Assembly: GCA_050246595.1 (NCBI GenBank)
Contig: JBFWVT010000020.1
Span: 1-64,000 of the forward strand
DNA from: DATARH01 sp050246595
GTDB taxonomy: Bacteria; Pseudomonadota; Alphaproteobacteria; ATCC43930; CGMCC-115725
DNA: 64,000 bases
Reading direction: 5' to 3'
A program made the translations under genes and the position numbers. The notes beneath the pieces were generated by a model. The model was not told the origin of the DNA. It did no database searches and saw nothing but the letters and a program-made list of their open reading frames with translations. Positions 31,772 to 39,361 of this stretch are shown here, piece by piece. Positions within the stretch are counted from its first letter, which is position 1; each line of letters starts with the position of its first letter.

Positions 31772-32578
31772 CTACAGCCCCAGCACCTCCTTCATCCCGT
31801 AGAGACCGGGCGGCTTGCCGGCGAGCCAGAGGGCGGCGCGCACCGCGCCCTTTGAATAGATGCCGCGATTGGTGGCGCGGTGCGTCAGTTCGAGCTGCTC
31901 GCCGGTTCCGGCGAAGATCACATGGTGCTCGCCGATATTGTCGCCGCCGCGCAATGCCGCGAAACCGATCGCGCCGGACGGGCGCGCCCCGGTGATGCCG
32001 TCGCGGCCGCGCACCGCGGTATTGGCGAAATCGACACCGCGTGCCGAAGCCGCCGCGCGCCCCAAGGCCAGCGCGGTGCCGGAGGGCGCATCGACCTTGT
32101 GGCGGTGGTGCATCTCGATGATCTCGATGTCCCAGTCCGGGCCGAGCCGGGCGGCAACCTGCTCGACTAACCCGAGCAGCAGGTTGATCCCGAGACTGGT
32201 ATTGGCGGCCCAGACGATCGGGACCGCGCGCGCGGCGTCGTGCACCGCCTGTTCCTCGACGCCGTGCAACCCGGTCGTGCCGATCACGACAGGTTTCCCC
32301 AATCGCGCCGCGAGCGCGACGTGCGCGGCGGTGGCGGCGGGGGTGGTGAACTCGATCGCGACATCGCTGCCGCGCAACAGCGCCTCGGCGTCGTCGGCGG
32401 CGGCGATCCCGAGACGGGAGAGGCCGGCCAGTTCGCCGAGATCCCGGCCGCACGCCGCGCTGCCGGAGCGGGCGAGACCGCCGGAAAGCACGCACCCGTC
32501 GGTCGCTTCGATGTCGGCGACCAGCATGCGGCCGACCCGGCCGGCACAGCCGATGACCCCGATCCTGACCTCCGCCAT
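31772..32578 (-). CDS. dapB: 4-hydroxy-tetrahydrodipicolinate reductase
   Basis: NAD(P)H-dependent reductase of lysine and diaminopimelate synthesis (268 aa). N-terminal Rossmann motif RIGVIGCAGRVGRML, then VAIEFTTPAATAAHV and VIGTTGLHGVEEQ, followed by the catalytic and substrate site IEMHHRHKVDAPSGTALALG and the tetramer-forming GGDNIGEHHVIFAGTGEQLELTHRA. All expected motifs are present. It directly follows (18 bp) the TPP-enzyme gene on the minus strand. Confidence 0.95.
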   Translation of the reverse strand: MAEVRIGVIGCAGRVGRMLVADIEATDGCVLSGGLARSGSAACGRDLGELAGLSRLGIAAADDAEALLRGSDVAIEFTTPAATAAHVALAARLGKPVVIGTTGLHGVEEQAVHDAARAVPIVWAANTSLGINLLLGLVEQVAARLGPDWDIEIIEMHHRHKVDAPSGTALALGRAAASARGVDFANTAVRGRDGITGARPSGAIGFAALRGGDNIGEHHVIFAGTGEQLELTHRATNRGIYSKGAVRAALWLAGKPPGLYGMKEVLGL

Positions 32579-32596
32579 CGCCGCCTCCTTCCGAGC

Positions 32597-34291
32597 CTAT
32601 GCGCGCGCCGTTTCCGCCTGCCGGCGCAACGCCGAGAGGGTGGTGCGCGTCGTGATCATTTCCGGGTCCATGCGCAATTCGATCACCGCGCCGCGGCGGG
32701 CGGCGAGGGCGGCCTCGAAAGCCAGGGGAAATTCCTCGGTGCGGGTGACGACCGCGCCAAACGCGCCATAGGCGTCTGCCAGCGCGGCGAAATCCGGGTT
32801 CTTCAGCGCGGTGCCGACGACCCTTCCGGGAAAGCGCCGCTCCTGGTGCATGCGGATCGTCCCGTACATCGCGTTGTTGAACAAAAGGATGATCGGCCCG
32901 GTGCCTTCCGACTGCGCGGTCGCCAGCTCCTGCCCGGTCATCAGAAATCCGCCATCGCCGCAGAACCCGACGACGATCCGGTCGGGATGAACGAGCTTGG
33001 CGGCGACCGCGGCCGGCACGCCGTAACCCATCGCGCCGCTGGTCGGACCGAGCTGGCGTCCGGGGCGGCGGTATTGCAGAAAGCGGTTCGGCCAGCCGCT
33101 GAAATTGCCGGCATCCGAGGTGACAATCGCGTCGTCCGGCAGGGTCTCGCGCAGCCACACCATGATCTGCCCGAGATCGAGCGCCGGCAAAGGCTGGCCC
33201 GGCAACAGGCTCGGGGTCAGCCCGGCTTCATATTCCGCCCGCGCCGCCTCGCACCAGTCGCCCCAACGCGCCGCCGCGACCGGCTCCAGCACCGCGGTAG
33301 CGGCGGCAAACTCCGGCATGCCGGACTGGATCGCCAGGGTCGGGCGGAACACCCGGCCCAATTCCTCGGCGGAAGGATGCACGTGGATCAGGGTCTTGCC
33401 GGGGTCGGGGATGCCCATCAGCGTATAGGATTGCGAGGTGATCTCGCCGATCCGCGCCCCGACCGCGAGCACCAGATCGGCCGATCTTATCCGCGCGACC
33501 AGAGACGGCGCGGCGCCGGTGCCGAGATCGCCGACAAAACACGGCAAGCGGTTGTCAACGATGTCCTGGCGGCGGAACGAGCAGCATACCGGCAGATCGT
33601 TCGCCATCGCGAAACCGGCGATATCGGCGGCGGCCCGATCGGTCCACCCGCCGCCGCCGACCAGCATGATCGGCCGCGCCGCGGCGGCGAGCAGGCGGCG
33701 CAATTCGGCGAGGTCGGCGGCGCCGGGATGGGACCGCACCGCGCGGTAGGGTCCGACGACAGCGGCGGCGGCGCGCTCGCGCAGCATGTCCTCGGGCAGC
33801 GCGACAACGACCGGGCCGGGGCGCCCCGAGGTCGCGACCTGGAACGCCTGGTTCAGCAATTCGGGGATGCGTTCGGCGATGTCGATCTGCGTCACCCATT
33901 TGGCGAGCGGGGCGTACATTTTGCGGAAATCGACTTCCTGAAACGCCTCGCGGTCGATCTGGTGACGCGCCACCTGACCGACCAGCACGACCATCGGGGT
34001 CGAATCCTGGTGCGCGGTATGAACGCCGATCGACGCGTTGCAGGCGCCGGGGCCGCGCGTGACGAGCAATACGCCGGGCTTGCCGGTCAGCTTGCCGTAG
34101 GCTTCCGCCATAAACGCGGCGGCGCCCTCCTGCCGGCAGGTCACGAGACGGATCTCGGGGGCGTCGTAGAGCGCGTCGAGCACTTCGAGATAGCTCTCGC
34201 CGGCGACGCTGAACGCCATCTCGACGCCGTGCGCGCGCAGTGACGCGACGACAAGCTGGCCGCCGCTCAGGGAAGGCAGATTGGCCGCCAT
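32597..34291 (-). CDS. Acetolactate synthase large-subunit-like TPP-dependent enzyme
   Basis: 564-aa thiamine diphosphate enzyme of the AHAS/pyruvate oxidase superfamily. The catalytic Glu is in CRQEGAAAFMAEAYG; TPP-binding motif GDGGFLMTGQELATA...LLFNNAMYG is complete; the central FAD/nucleotide domain (GARIGEITSQSYTLMG) is present. No small regulatory subunit (ilvH) is adjacent, and the neighbour is dapB, so true branched-chain biosynthesis is unlikely; related stand-alone enzymes use various 2-oxo acids. The ATG at 34291 gives SGGQLVVASLRAHGVEMAFSVAGESYLEVLDAL, the usual start. Confidence 0.88.
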   Translation of the reverse strand: MAANLPSLSGGQLVVASLRAHGVEMAFSVAGESYLEVLDALYDAPEIRLVTCRQEGAAAFMAEAYGKLTGKPGVLLVTRGPGACNASIGVHTAHQDSTPMVVLVGQVARHQIDREAFQEVDFRKMYAPLAKWVTQIDIAERIPELLNQAFQVATSGRPGPVVVALPEDMLRERAAAAVVGPYRAVRSHPGAADLAELRRLLAAAARPIMLVGGGGWTDRAAADIAGFAMANDLPVCCSFRRQDIVDNRLPCFVGDLGTGAAPSLVARIRSADLVLAVGARIGEITSQSYTLMGIPDPGKTLIHVHPSAEELGRVFRPTLAIQSGMPEFAAATAVLEPVAAARWGDWCEAARAEYEAGLTPSLLPGQPLPALDLGQIMVWLRETLPDDAIVTSDAGNFSGWPNRFLQYRRPGRQLGPTSGAMGYGVPAAVAAKLVHPDRIVVGFCGDGGFLMTGQELATAQSEGTGPIILLFNNAMYGTIRMHQERRFPGRVVGTALKNPDFAALADAYGAFGAVVTRTEEFPLAFEAALAARRGAVIELRMDPEMITTRTTLSALRRQAETARA

Positions 34292-34372
34292 CTCTCACCT
34301 TTGTTGCTTCCGCCCGCCTATTGTGGGCCGAGGCGGCGGTGCGACGGAAGAGGGTTCTCCGATGTGCCCCGA

Positions 34373-35125
34373 TCAGGCCGGGATTTCCTCGATCGTGCCG
34401 TCGGCGAGACGGAAAATCCGGTCCTGCGGCACCGCGAGACGCAGCGCCGCGTCGCGCTTCATCCCGGCATGGAGACCGCGCAGAACCCGCGTGACAACGC
34501 CGTGGCAGACCGCGATAACCGGAGCCTCGCCGAGATCGGCGAGAAAGGCGGCGATGCGGCCGGCGAAGGCATCATAAGTCTCGCCGTCGGGGCTGCGGAA
34601 ATACCATTCCCAGCGGCTTTCCTCGCCGGTGAAGAGGTCCGGCGCGCGGCGTCTGATGTCGCGCTTGGCGAGACCGTCCCAGGAGCCGAGCGAAATCTCG
34701 CGCAGCCGCTCGTCGAGACGGATCGGCCTGGGGCGACCGTCTCTGTCGCTCGCACCGGGCGGCGCTGAAGCTGAATCTGACACATCCGAGGCTCGGACCC
34801 CCTCCCTAACCCTCCCCCGCTTGCGGGGGAGGGAAGGGTGGGGGTATCGGCTAACGTCCTCGACGGCTGCTGTCAGGCACGCGGCGATGATCGCGGCGGT
34901 ATGGCGGGCGCGGCCGAGCGGGCTGGCGACGATTTCGGCCTCGGCCGCTTCCGGGAGCCGCGACAGAAGCCGACCGATGGCTTCGGCCTGCGCGATCCCT
35001 TCAGGGGTCAGGGGCGAGTCGAGCCAGCCCTGGTAACGTCGCGCCCGGTTCCACTCGGTCTCGCCGTGCCGCACCAGAAAGATCGGCGCGCGGCTTGTCA
35101 CGCGGGCGGCCTTTTGAGGCGGCAA
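34373..35125 (-). CDS. Histidine phosphatase family protein with in-frame repeat insertion
   Basis: Phosphoglycerate-mutase-like phosphatase (250 aa). The phospho-histidine motif FLVRHGETEWNRARRYQG is at 17-34 (H20), the second half shows LREISLGSWDGLAKRDI and the second catalytic His is in VICHG-like AVCHGVVTRVLRG. Between them (about residues 93-111) the translation YPHPSLPRKRGRVREGVR comes from a C/G-rich dispersed repeat (34797-34847), read in frame, and the protein is about 45 residues longer than usual relatives. Start 35125 overlaps the end of the upstream GNAT gene by 28 bp, so the two are probably translated together. Substrate unknown. Confidence 0.85.
   Translation of the reverse strand: MPPQKAARVTSRAPIFLVRHGETEWNRARRYQGWLDSPLTPEGIAQAEAIGRLLSRLPEAAEAEIVASPLGRARHTAAIIAACLTAAVEDVSRYPHPSLPRKRGRVREGVRASDVSDSASAPPGASDRDGRPRPIRLDERLREISLGSWDGLAKRDIRRRAPDLFTGEESRWEWYFRSPDGETYDAFAGRIAAFLADLGEAPVIAVCHGVVTRVLRGLHAGMKRDAALRLAVPQDRIFRLADGTIEEIPA
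34797..34847. repeat. C/G-rich dispersed repeat inside the histidine phosphatase gene
   Basis: CCCCCTCCCTAACCCTCCCC, GCTTGC loop, then GGGGGAGGGAAGGGTGGGGG: mirror arms of the same family as 15289-15458. It keeps the phosphatase reading frame open. Confidence 0.7.
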
Positions 35126-35628
35126 AGGATGTGACCCCGCAGCTCATGACCCGGCGGCAGACGCGGATTGTCAAAATCCTCGAACGGATCGCGGGTCATG
35201 CCGAGCCGTGCCATGACGCGTCGCGACGCCGTGTTCGCCGGCACGGTGAAGGCGACGATCTCGGCGAGACCGAGCCTGCCGAAACCGTCCTCGATCGCCG
35301 CCTGTGCCGCCTCGGTGGCGTAACCCTGACCCCAATAAGCGGGCAGGAGACGCCAGGCGATCTCGACCGCCGGCGCGAACGGCAGTTCGGGGGGCACATG
35401 GGACAGACCGACCACACCGATAAACGCGGCCTTCCCCGGGAGTTCGACCGCAAAACGGCCAAACCCGTGCTCCTTCCAATGCGCCCGCATCCGCGCGATC
35501 GCATCCGGAGCGGGTGGCGGCAGCCAGCGCATCACCGCGGGGTCGGCCGACATCGCCGCGAACGCGGCCCTATCGTCGTCGCGCCAGTCGCGCAGCAGAA
35601 GCCGCTCGGTACGCAACGATATCGGCAC
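35098..35628 (-). CDS. GNAT family N-acetyltransferase
   Basis: 176-aa acetyltransferase of the RimJ/RimL type. Pattern: LRTERLLLRDWRDDDRAAFAAMSADPAVMRWLPP at the N-terminus, IGVVGLSHVPPELPFAPAVEIAWRL, and the acetyl-CoA loop in YWGQGYATEAAQAAIEDGF, followed by VPANTASRRVMARLGM. GTG 35628 is chosen because AGGAAA lies 6 nt before it; the frame is open far upstream but without homologous sequence. Overlaps the histidine phosphatase start; preceded by DUF6489. Confidence 0.85.
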   Translation of the reverse strand: MPISLRTERLLLRDWRDDDRAAFAAMSADPAVMRWLPPPAPDAIARMRAHWKEHGFGRFAVELPGKAAFIGVVGLSHVPPELPFAPAVEIAWRLLPAYWGQGYATEAAQAAIEDGFGRLGLAEIVAFTVPANTASRRVMARLGMTRDPFEDFDNPRLPPGHELRGHILCRLKRPPA

Positions 35629-35630
35629 GG

Positions 35631-35876
35631 CTATTTCCTGCCCGGTCCGGTCCCGCCCATCTGCGCCGCGAAAAATTCCTGAAATTTTTCGAACCCCTGC
35701 ATTCCGGCCGGCAGCCAGGTTTTCAGCATCGCCTCCGGGTCGAGCGCCTGAACCCCGGCGCGCATGCGTTCCTCGACCTCCTTCAGAAGCTGCTCCTGCA
35801 TGCCCCGGACATCGGGCAGACCAAAAAACCCGCGCAATTCCTCTGGGGTGCAGTCGATATCGAGCTTGATTTTCAC
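35631..35876 (-). CDS. DUF6489 family protein
   Basis: 81-aa protein. VKIKLDIDCTPEELRGFFGLPDV followed by MQEQLLKEVEERMRAGVQAL and KTWLPAGMQGFEKFQEFF matches a short family common in alphaproteobacteria near metabolic genes; function unknown. GTG 35876 is preceded by GGAGGGAG (3-10 nt upstream). It ends 2 bp before the GNAT GTG, so DUF6489-GNAT-phosphatase form one minus-strand operon. Confidence 0.75.
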   Translation of the reverse strand: MKIKLDIDCTPEELRGFFGLPDVRGMQEQLLKEVEERMRAGVQALDPEAMLKTWLPAGMQGFEKFQEFFAAQMGGTGPGRK

Positions 35877-35912
35877 GACTCCCTCCGCCCTGCCACTCCA
35901 CACAGCGTCCAT

Positions 35913-35990
35913 CGAGATTGCTTCGCTTCGCTCGCAATGACAGCAACCGGTGGTCATTGCGAGGAGCCGCAGGCGACGAAGCAATCTCGG
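35913..35990. repeat. Palindromic dispersed repeat, GTCATTGCGAGG family, copy 3
   Basis: CGAGATTGCTTCGCTTCGCT...GCAATGACAG, a short loop, then GTCATTGCGAGGAGCCGCAG...GAAGCAATCTCGG. Same two halves as at 14067-14145 but in the opposite order. Lies between DUF6489 and the esterase gene. Confidence 0.8.
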
Positions 35991-36001
35991 CGGATCGCGT
36001 T

Positions 36002-37039
36002 CTACCCCGGTCCGAGGCCCATCTGCGTGAGCACCGCGGCGCCGAGCAGCCCGTAGGGGTTGCACAGCGTCTCCGGCAGGTCGAGATGGCTGTAATGCTC
36101 GCCGACGAGCAATTCGACCGGTTTGCCGGCGTCGCGCAGGGCAGCGGCGAAGTCGCGCGCCTGACGCTGGAACTCGGGGGTCTCATCGGTGCCGTAGGCG
36201 ACGATGACCGGCGCGTTGAGCCGCGCGAGATGCCGGATCGGGCTGAGCTTCTCGATCATCTCGTCGGTGAACTTCACATAGGACGAGCGATGCGACAGGC
36301 TGACCGGGTAGAGATCGTACATGCCGCTGCCGCACAGCCCGCCTTTGATGATCTCCGGCGGCATACCGAACTCGCGCTGCCAGTCGGTTGTCAGCGCCAC
36401 CGCAGCGAGATGCGCCCCCGAGGAATGCCCGCCGATATGGAGGCGATCGGGATCGCCACCGAAGCTGGCAGCGTTGTCGTAGACCCAGGCGATCGCGCGG
36501 CAGACCTGCTCGGCCATCGGGAACAGGCTGCCGCCGGCGTCCTGCGCGGTGGTGAAATCGGGCGCGACGTAATGCGCTCCGGCGCGCACAAACATCTCGG
36601 CCGGGGCGGCATACTGTTCCGCGGAGCCGGAGCGCCAAGCGCCGCCGTGGATAAAGACAAAGACCGGGGCCGGGGCGGGCGCGTCGGTGCGGAAGATGTC
36701 GAGTTGCTCGATCGCGCCCGGTCCGTAGCGGTGGCGCAGCTTCGGGCCGATGCGGAGACGGGTGCGCTCGCTGTTGCTGTGCCAGCGGTCGCGGAGCTGC
36801 TGGATGTGCGGCATGAACGCGGTCTGGTCGTAGGCGGCGTCAAGCTCGGCCTGGGTGTAGTCGAGAAAGACCGGCGGTCCCTTTTGGCGCGGCGAAGCCG
36901 CGCTCGTCGAAGCCCCCTCTCCGCCCCTGGGGGCGGAGAGGGTTGGGGTGAGGTGGGGGATTCCAGGTTGGGGAAGTCCGGAGCGGTTGCCGGCACCCAC
37001 CTCACCCTCCCATGCCATCGGCATGGGTCCCACCCACAC
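36002..37039 (-). CDS. Alpha/beta hydrolase (kynurenine-formamidase/esterase-like), start within repeat
   Basis: Esterase of the alpha/beta fold. Homologous sequence begins at VFLDYTQAELDAAYDQ (about 36877) and shows the oxyanion motif FVFIHGGAWRSG, the nucleophile elbow GGHSSGAHLAAVAL, the acid region AYGTDETPEFQRQ and the catalytic His in GEHYSHLDL. No ATG, GTG or TTG exists in frame between 36880 and the repeat at 36913-37061; the only starts (37039, 37024, 37018) lie in the repeat. The native start seems to have been displaced or replaced by the repeat. Encoded just downstream of an extradiol dioxygenase, suggesting aromatic catabolism. Confidence 0.8.
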   Translation of the reverse strand: MWVGPMPMAWEGEVGAGNRSGLPQPGIPHLTPTLSAPRGGEGASTSAASPRQKGPPVFLDYTQAELDAAYDQTAFMPHIQQLRDRWHSNSERTRLRIGPKLRHRYGPGAIEQLDIFRTDAPAPAPVFVFIHGGAWRSGSAEQYAAPAEMFVRAGAHYVAPDFTTAQDAGGSLFPMAEQVCRAIAWVYDNAASFGGDPDRLHIGGHSSGAHLAAVALTTDWQREFGMPPEIIKGGLCGSGMYDLYPVSLSHRSSYVKFTDEMIEKLSPIRHLARLNAPVIVAYGTDETPEFQRQARDFAAALRDAGKPVELLVGEHYSHLDLPETLCNPYGLLGAAVLTQMGLGPG

Positions 37040-37061
37040 CCCCCTGAAGGGCGGAGAGGGG
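36913..37061. repeat. C/G-rich dispersed repeat between dioxygenase and hydrolase genes
   Basis: Starts CCCCCTCTCCGCCCCTGGGG, contains GGGGTGAGGTGGGGGATTCC and CACCTCACCCTCCCATGCCA, ends CCTGAAGGGCGGAGAGGGG. Very similar in order to 15289-15458. It has no stop codon in the frames of the flanking genes. Confidence 0.75.
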
Positions 37062-37066
37062 TTCTG

Positions 37067-38142
37067 CTACGCCGCCAACTCAACCGCGCCGATGGCGGGA
37101 ACATGGCAAAGCACATTTCGGAGTTGAAGATCCAGCTCTCGACGTAATCGACGATGACCGGCTCGCGGCCGAGCGCGTGCATCGCGCCGCCGAGACAGAC
37201 CCAATTCAGGAATTCCTGCTGCCCGGCATCCTCGATCTGCGCCGTCATCAACTCGCGCCAGCGCGCCATTTTACCCGAGGCCAGCTCGTCGAAACGGGCG
37301 CGGTCGCCGGCATTGTCGGGGTAGAGATAGTGGTTTTTCGGCGTCAGAAAGGCGTGCGACCAGCTCGACGAGGCAATGAGCGCGACGCGCCAGGGGCTGT
37401 CGGCAAAGATGCGCGCGACCGCGCCGCCGATATCGAAACAGCGCCGCGGGTTGGGTCCGGGGGGATCGACCAGGTTCGGGTCGGCGTCGCCGGTCAGATG
37501 CGCGGTCGAGCCGCGTTTGGCGATCACCGACGAGCCGTAGCAGTTCACATGAAACGGCACGACCGGGTACGGGAACCCGGCACGGTCATAGTCGAGATAG
37601 AGGATCGTGTTGATAAACGCATGCGGCAGCCCGTTTTCGTAGCGCATGCGATAGGCGTAGCTGGTGTCGTAATCGGCTTCGATCAGCTTCGCCGCCAGGG
37701 TCGAAGCAGCGGCGTAGTGGCCTTTGGTACGGAAAACGGTGTCCTTGCCCTCGTTCCAGACATTGCCGGCGGGGCCGGAGTAGCGCGCATAGGGGCGCGA
37801 CTCGATCTCGTCGCAGGCGAAGACGCAGAACGACGGCACCCCGTCCTCGCGGAAATTCTCGTACTGGTCGTCACCCCAGATCAGCACGAGATCGGGATCG
37901 AATGCGTCCAACGCCTTGCGCGCCTCGCGAAAGCCGTTGACCAGCCGGCGCCGGTGCTCCTTTGCGGCGGCGAGCGGGTCGGCCCATTCCTTGCGCATCG
38001 GCTCGGGCCAGCGCACCGGGTCCTTCAGCGCCTCGGGGACCTGCTCGCTGTTCAGCGTGCGGTTCAACAGGCCCGCCATCTGCTCGTCGGGCTGGATCAG
38101 ACCGGGGTAATGCGTAACGCCTATACCGAGAATCTCGCCCAT
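37067..38142 (-). CDS. Class III extradiol ring-cleavage dioxygenase family protein
   Basis: LigB-type non-haem iron dioxygenase. ATG 38142 follows GGGAGGAG by 7 nt. First iron-ligand region is GVTHYPGL (H11); other landmarks are LVLIWGDDQYENFRED, PVVPFHVNCYG, WRVALIASSSWSHAFL and YVESWIFNSEMCFAMFPPS. Near the end the frame enters a dispersed repeat without a stop and stays open to 36391, overlapping the hydrolase. A shift of one base would give the ending VPAIGAVELAA with TAG at 37067-37069, just before the repeat, so I take that as the probable native end. Substrate unknown, probably an aromatic compound. Confidence 0.8.
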
Positions 38143-38350
38143 CCTGCCGCTCCTCCCGTTCGCGGCGGCGCGGCGCCGCCGGTTGGCGCGATCATACCAC
38201 CAACGGCGCGAAGTTTCGCGGCGAGTCATGTTCGGAAGGATGCGCCATAGTCAAACGACCATATTCACACCGAATTGAGACCGTTCTCCCGTTACGGGCG
38301 TTTGCCCCGTCGCGCGTGATATCGCGCGACTTCATGGAGCGCTGCGGAAG

Positions 38351-39325
38351 GTGCAGGACGGGGCGGCGATCGACGGTCTCGATATTGAAGGCTCCGAGGA
38401 AGGCTCGGGAGAAAGCCCTGGGGCCGAGAGCCGGAAACGGCCGCGCGGGGCGCTCGCTCTCGACATCGTCGCGCGCTGGCGCGCGGCCGGGGCAAGCGGG
38501 CTGGTCTTTCTGAGCGCCGGCGACGAGCAGGCCGAATATCTCGGCGCCAATATCCATTCCTTGTTCCCGGACTGCCCGGTTCTGGTATTTCCGCGCTGGG
38601 ATTCGCTGCCCTACGACCCGGCCGGGCCGTCGCGCGACATCATGGGGCGGCGCGCCTCGGTGCTGCGGCGTCTCGCCGGCGGGCTGGAGCGGCCGTTGCT
38701 GATCGCAACACCGGAGGCGGTGTTGCAGCGCGTGCCGCCGCGCACGCCGCGGCGCGACGCCGCGCTGCGTATCGTGCCGGGGCAAACGAGCGTGGCCGAG
38801 ATCGAAGCCTTTCTGCGGCGGACCGGGTACGGTCTCGACATGCTGGTGGACGAGCCGGGCGAGGCGGCGGTGCACGGCCATGTCGTCGATGTCTTTCCGG
38901 CCGGCGCGCTCGGCCCGGTGCGCATCGAGCACGCGGACGGGCGGGTCGCGCGCATCGACAGTTACGACCCGGCGACCCAGCGCACCGTCGCCAGCCTGCC
39001 CGAAATCGTGCTCGACGCGGCCTCCGAATTCATGATGCCGGAAGTCTCGGGCGATGCGGAGGCCGGTAATCCCGACGCGCCGGCGGCTCCGTTTCTGTCA
39101 TCGCATTATGCGAAGCTCGACACGCTGTTCGACTACCTGCAAGGGGCGCCGGTGCTGATCGAGGATCGCAGCGTCGAACGGCGCGCGGCGGTATGGTTCG
39201 AGCAGATCCGCGAGGCCCACGAGGGCGCGCGCATCCTGCCGCTCGCCGGCGAGACCGGCGGCGCAGCGCCCGCTCCCGAACGCCTGTTCCTGTCCGAGGC
39301 GGAATGGGACGCGGTGCGTTGGTAG
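38351..39325 (+). pseudogene. Mfd-like transcription-repair coupling factor, N-terminal piece ending at in-frame TAG
   Basis: 324-residue N-terminal piece of a transcription-repair coupling factor-like protein. Residues about 35-290 show the UvrB-homology region (SGLVFLSAGDEQAEYLGANI, FPRWDSLPYDPAGPSRDIMGRRASVLRRLA, ATPEAVLQRVPPR, GEAAVHGHVVDVFPAGALGPVRIEHADG). The frame stops at TAG 39323-39325 after AVRW. Sequence after the stop continues the same protein in the same frame (39326-41737). Either the gene is inactivated, the two pieces are made separately, the stop is read through, or it is a sequence error. GTG 38351 is the first start; its ribosome-binding site is poor. Confidence 0.7.
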
Positions 39326-39361
39326 GCGGAACCGGTCGCCGCCGCGCGCTGCGACGAGAGG

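Noticed and set aside
32597..34291. Assignment of the TPP enzyme as ilvB of branched-chain synthesis
   Set aside because: No ilvH or ilvC nearby and the family is broad; left as acetolactate-synthase-like.
36391..37066. C-terminal extension of the dioxygenase as a real domain
   Set aside because: The extension is repeat sequence followed by an off-frame reading of the hydrolase gene.
39323..39325. Genome-wide reassignment of TAG as a sense codon
   Set aside because: Several genes in the window end correctly at TAG (for example rpmG, DAHP synthase and lapA-region genes), so TAG works as a stop here.
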